DNA from: Arthrinium phaeospermum | Taxonomy: Eukaryota > Ascomycota > Sordariomycetes > Amphisphaeriales > Apiosporaceae | Direction: 5' to 3' | Length of the DNA: 64,000 bases | NCBI GenBank assembly: GCA_006503535.1 | Contig: QYRS01000004.1 | Coordinates: forward strand, 2,108,001 to 2,172,000 | In this document: positions 63,963 through 64,000 of the stretch, in pieces | Position numbering within the stretch: the first letter of the stretch is position 1 | Layout: the number at the start of each line of letters is the position of its first letter | Notes under the pieces: generated by a model | The model's database searches: none | What the model was told of the DNA's origin: nothing | The model's input: only the letters and a program-made list of their open reading frames with translations | Made by a program: the position numbers and the translations under genes

Positions 63963-64000
63963 CTGTTGAGACGCGTTAGCCACCCGTGTTTTGGAATATT

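Overview
The window is nuclear DNA of a filamentous ascomycete (Pezizomycotina, probably Sordariomycetes). Evidence: protein genes on both strands broken by short introns (about 50-210 bp) with GT..AG ends and CTAAC/CTGAC branch points; a CT-rich tract before the Ssb-type Hsp70; a HET-domain gene; a single nuclear tRNA gene. I resolved 23 complete or nearly complete protein genes, one protein gene cut by the right window edge (Rac), one membrane-protein gene with an apparent 1-nt frameshift, one tRNA-Gly, and two doubtful small ORFs. Exon limits come from reading frame, splice consensus and family alignment recalled from memory; nothing was computed.

Layout. 0-2.1 kb: no recognisable gene. 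2.1-11.3 kb: three + strand genes, an EDEM-type mannosidase-like protein with a PA domain, a ribosome-associated Hsp70 (Ssb) and an LMBD1-like 9-TM protein. 11.3-14.4 kb: gene-free. 14.4-25 kb: an oxidoreductase-rich stretch with an SDR, a small myristoylation-motif protein, an aldehyde dehydrogenase, a BBE-type FAD oxidase and a second SDR, spaced widely. 25.4-34.4 kb: EMC1, a zinc-finger protein with a closely preceding short ORF, then cytosolic aspartyl-tRNA synthetase and CMS1 sharing a divergent promoter. 36.3-46.7 kb: a single-pass membrane protein, a fungal Ser/Thr kinase followed by a PP2C phosphatase, LRP1/C1D, a GT25 glycosyltransferase and the frameshifted membrane-protein gene. 48.7-56.6 kb: a ketopantoate-reductase-like protein, PDCD5, COQ4, a HET-domain protein and a GNAT. 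57.8-64 kb: tRNA-Gly, a twin CX9C protein, a UBX4-like protein, NOP6 and the 3' part of Rac.

Most genes are housekeeping. Functional themes are ribosome and RNA work (Ssb, CMS1, LRP1, NOP6, AspRS), ER quality control (EDEM, EMC1, UBX4) and mitochondria (COQ4, CX9C protein). The accessory candidates are the oxidoreductase stretch, the kinase/phosphatase pair, the HET gene and the two membrane proteins. I saw no transposon, CRISPR array, or convincing undescribed multi-gene system.
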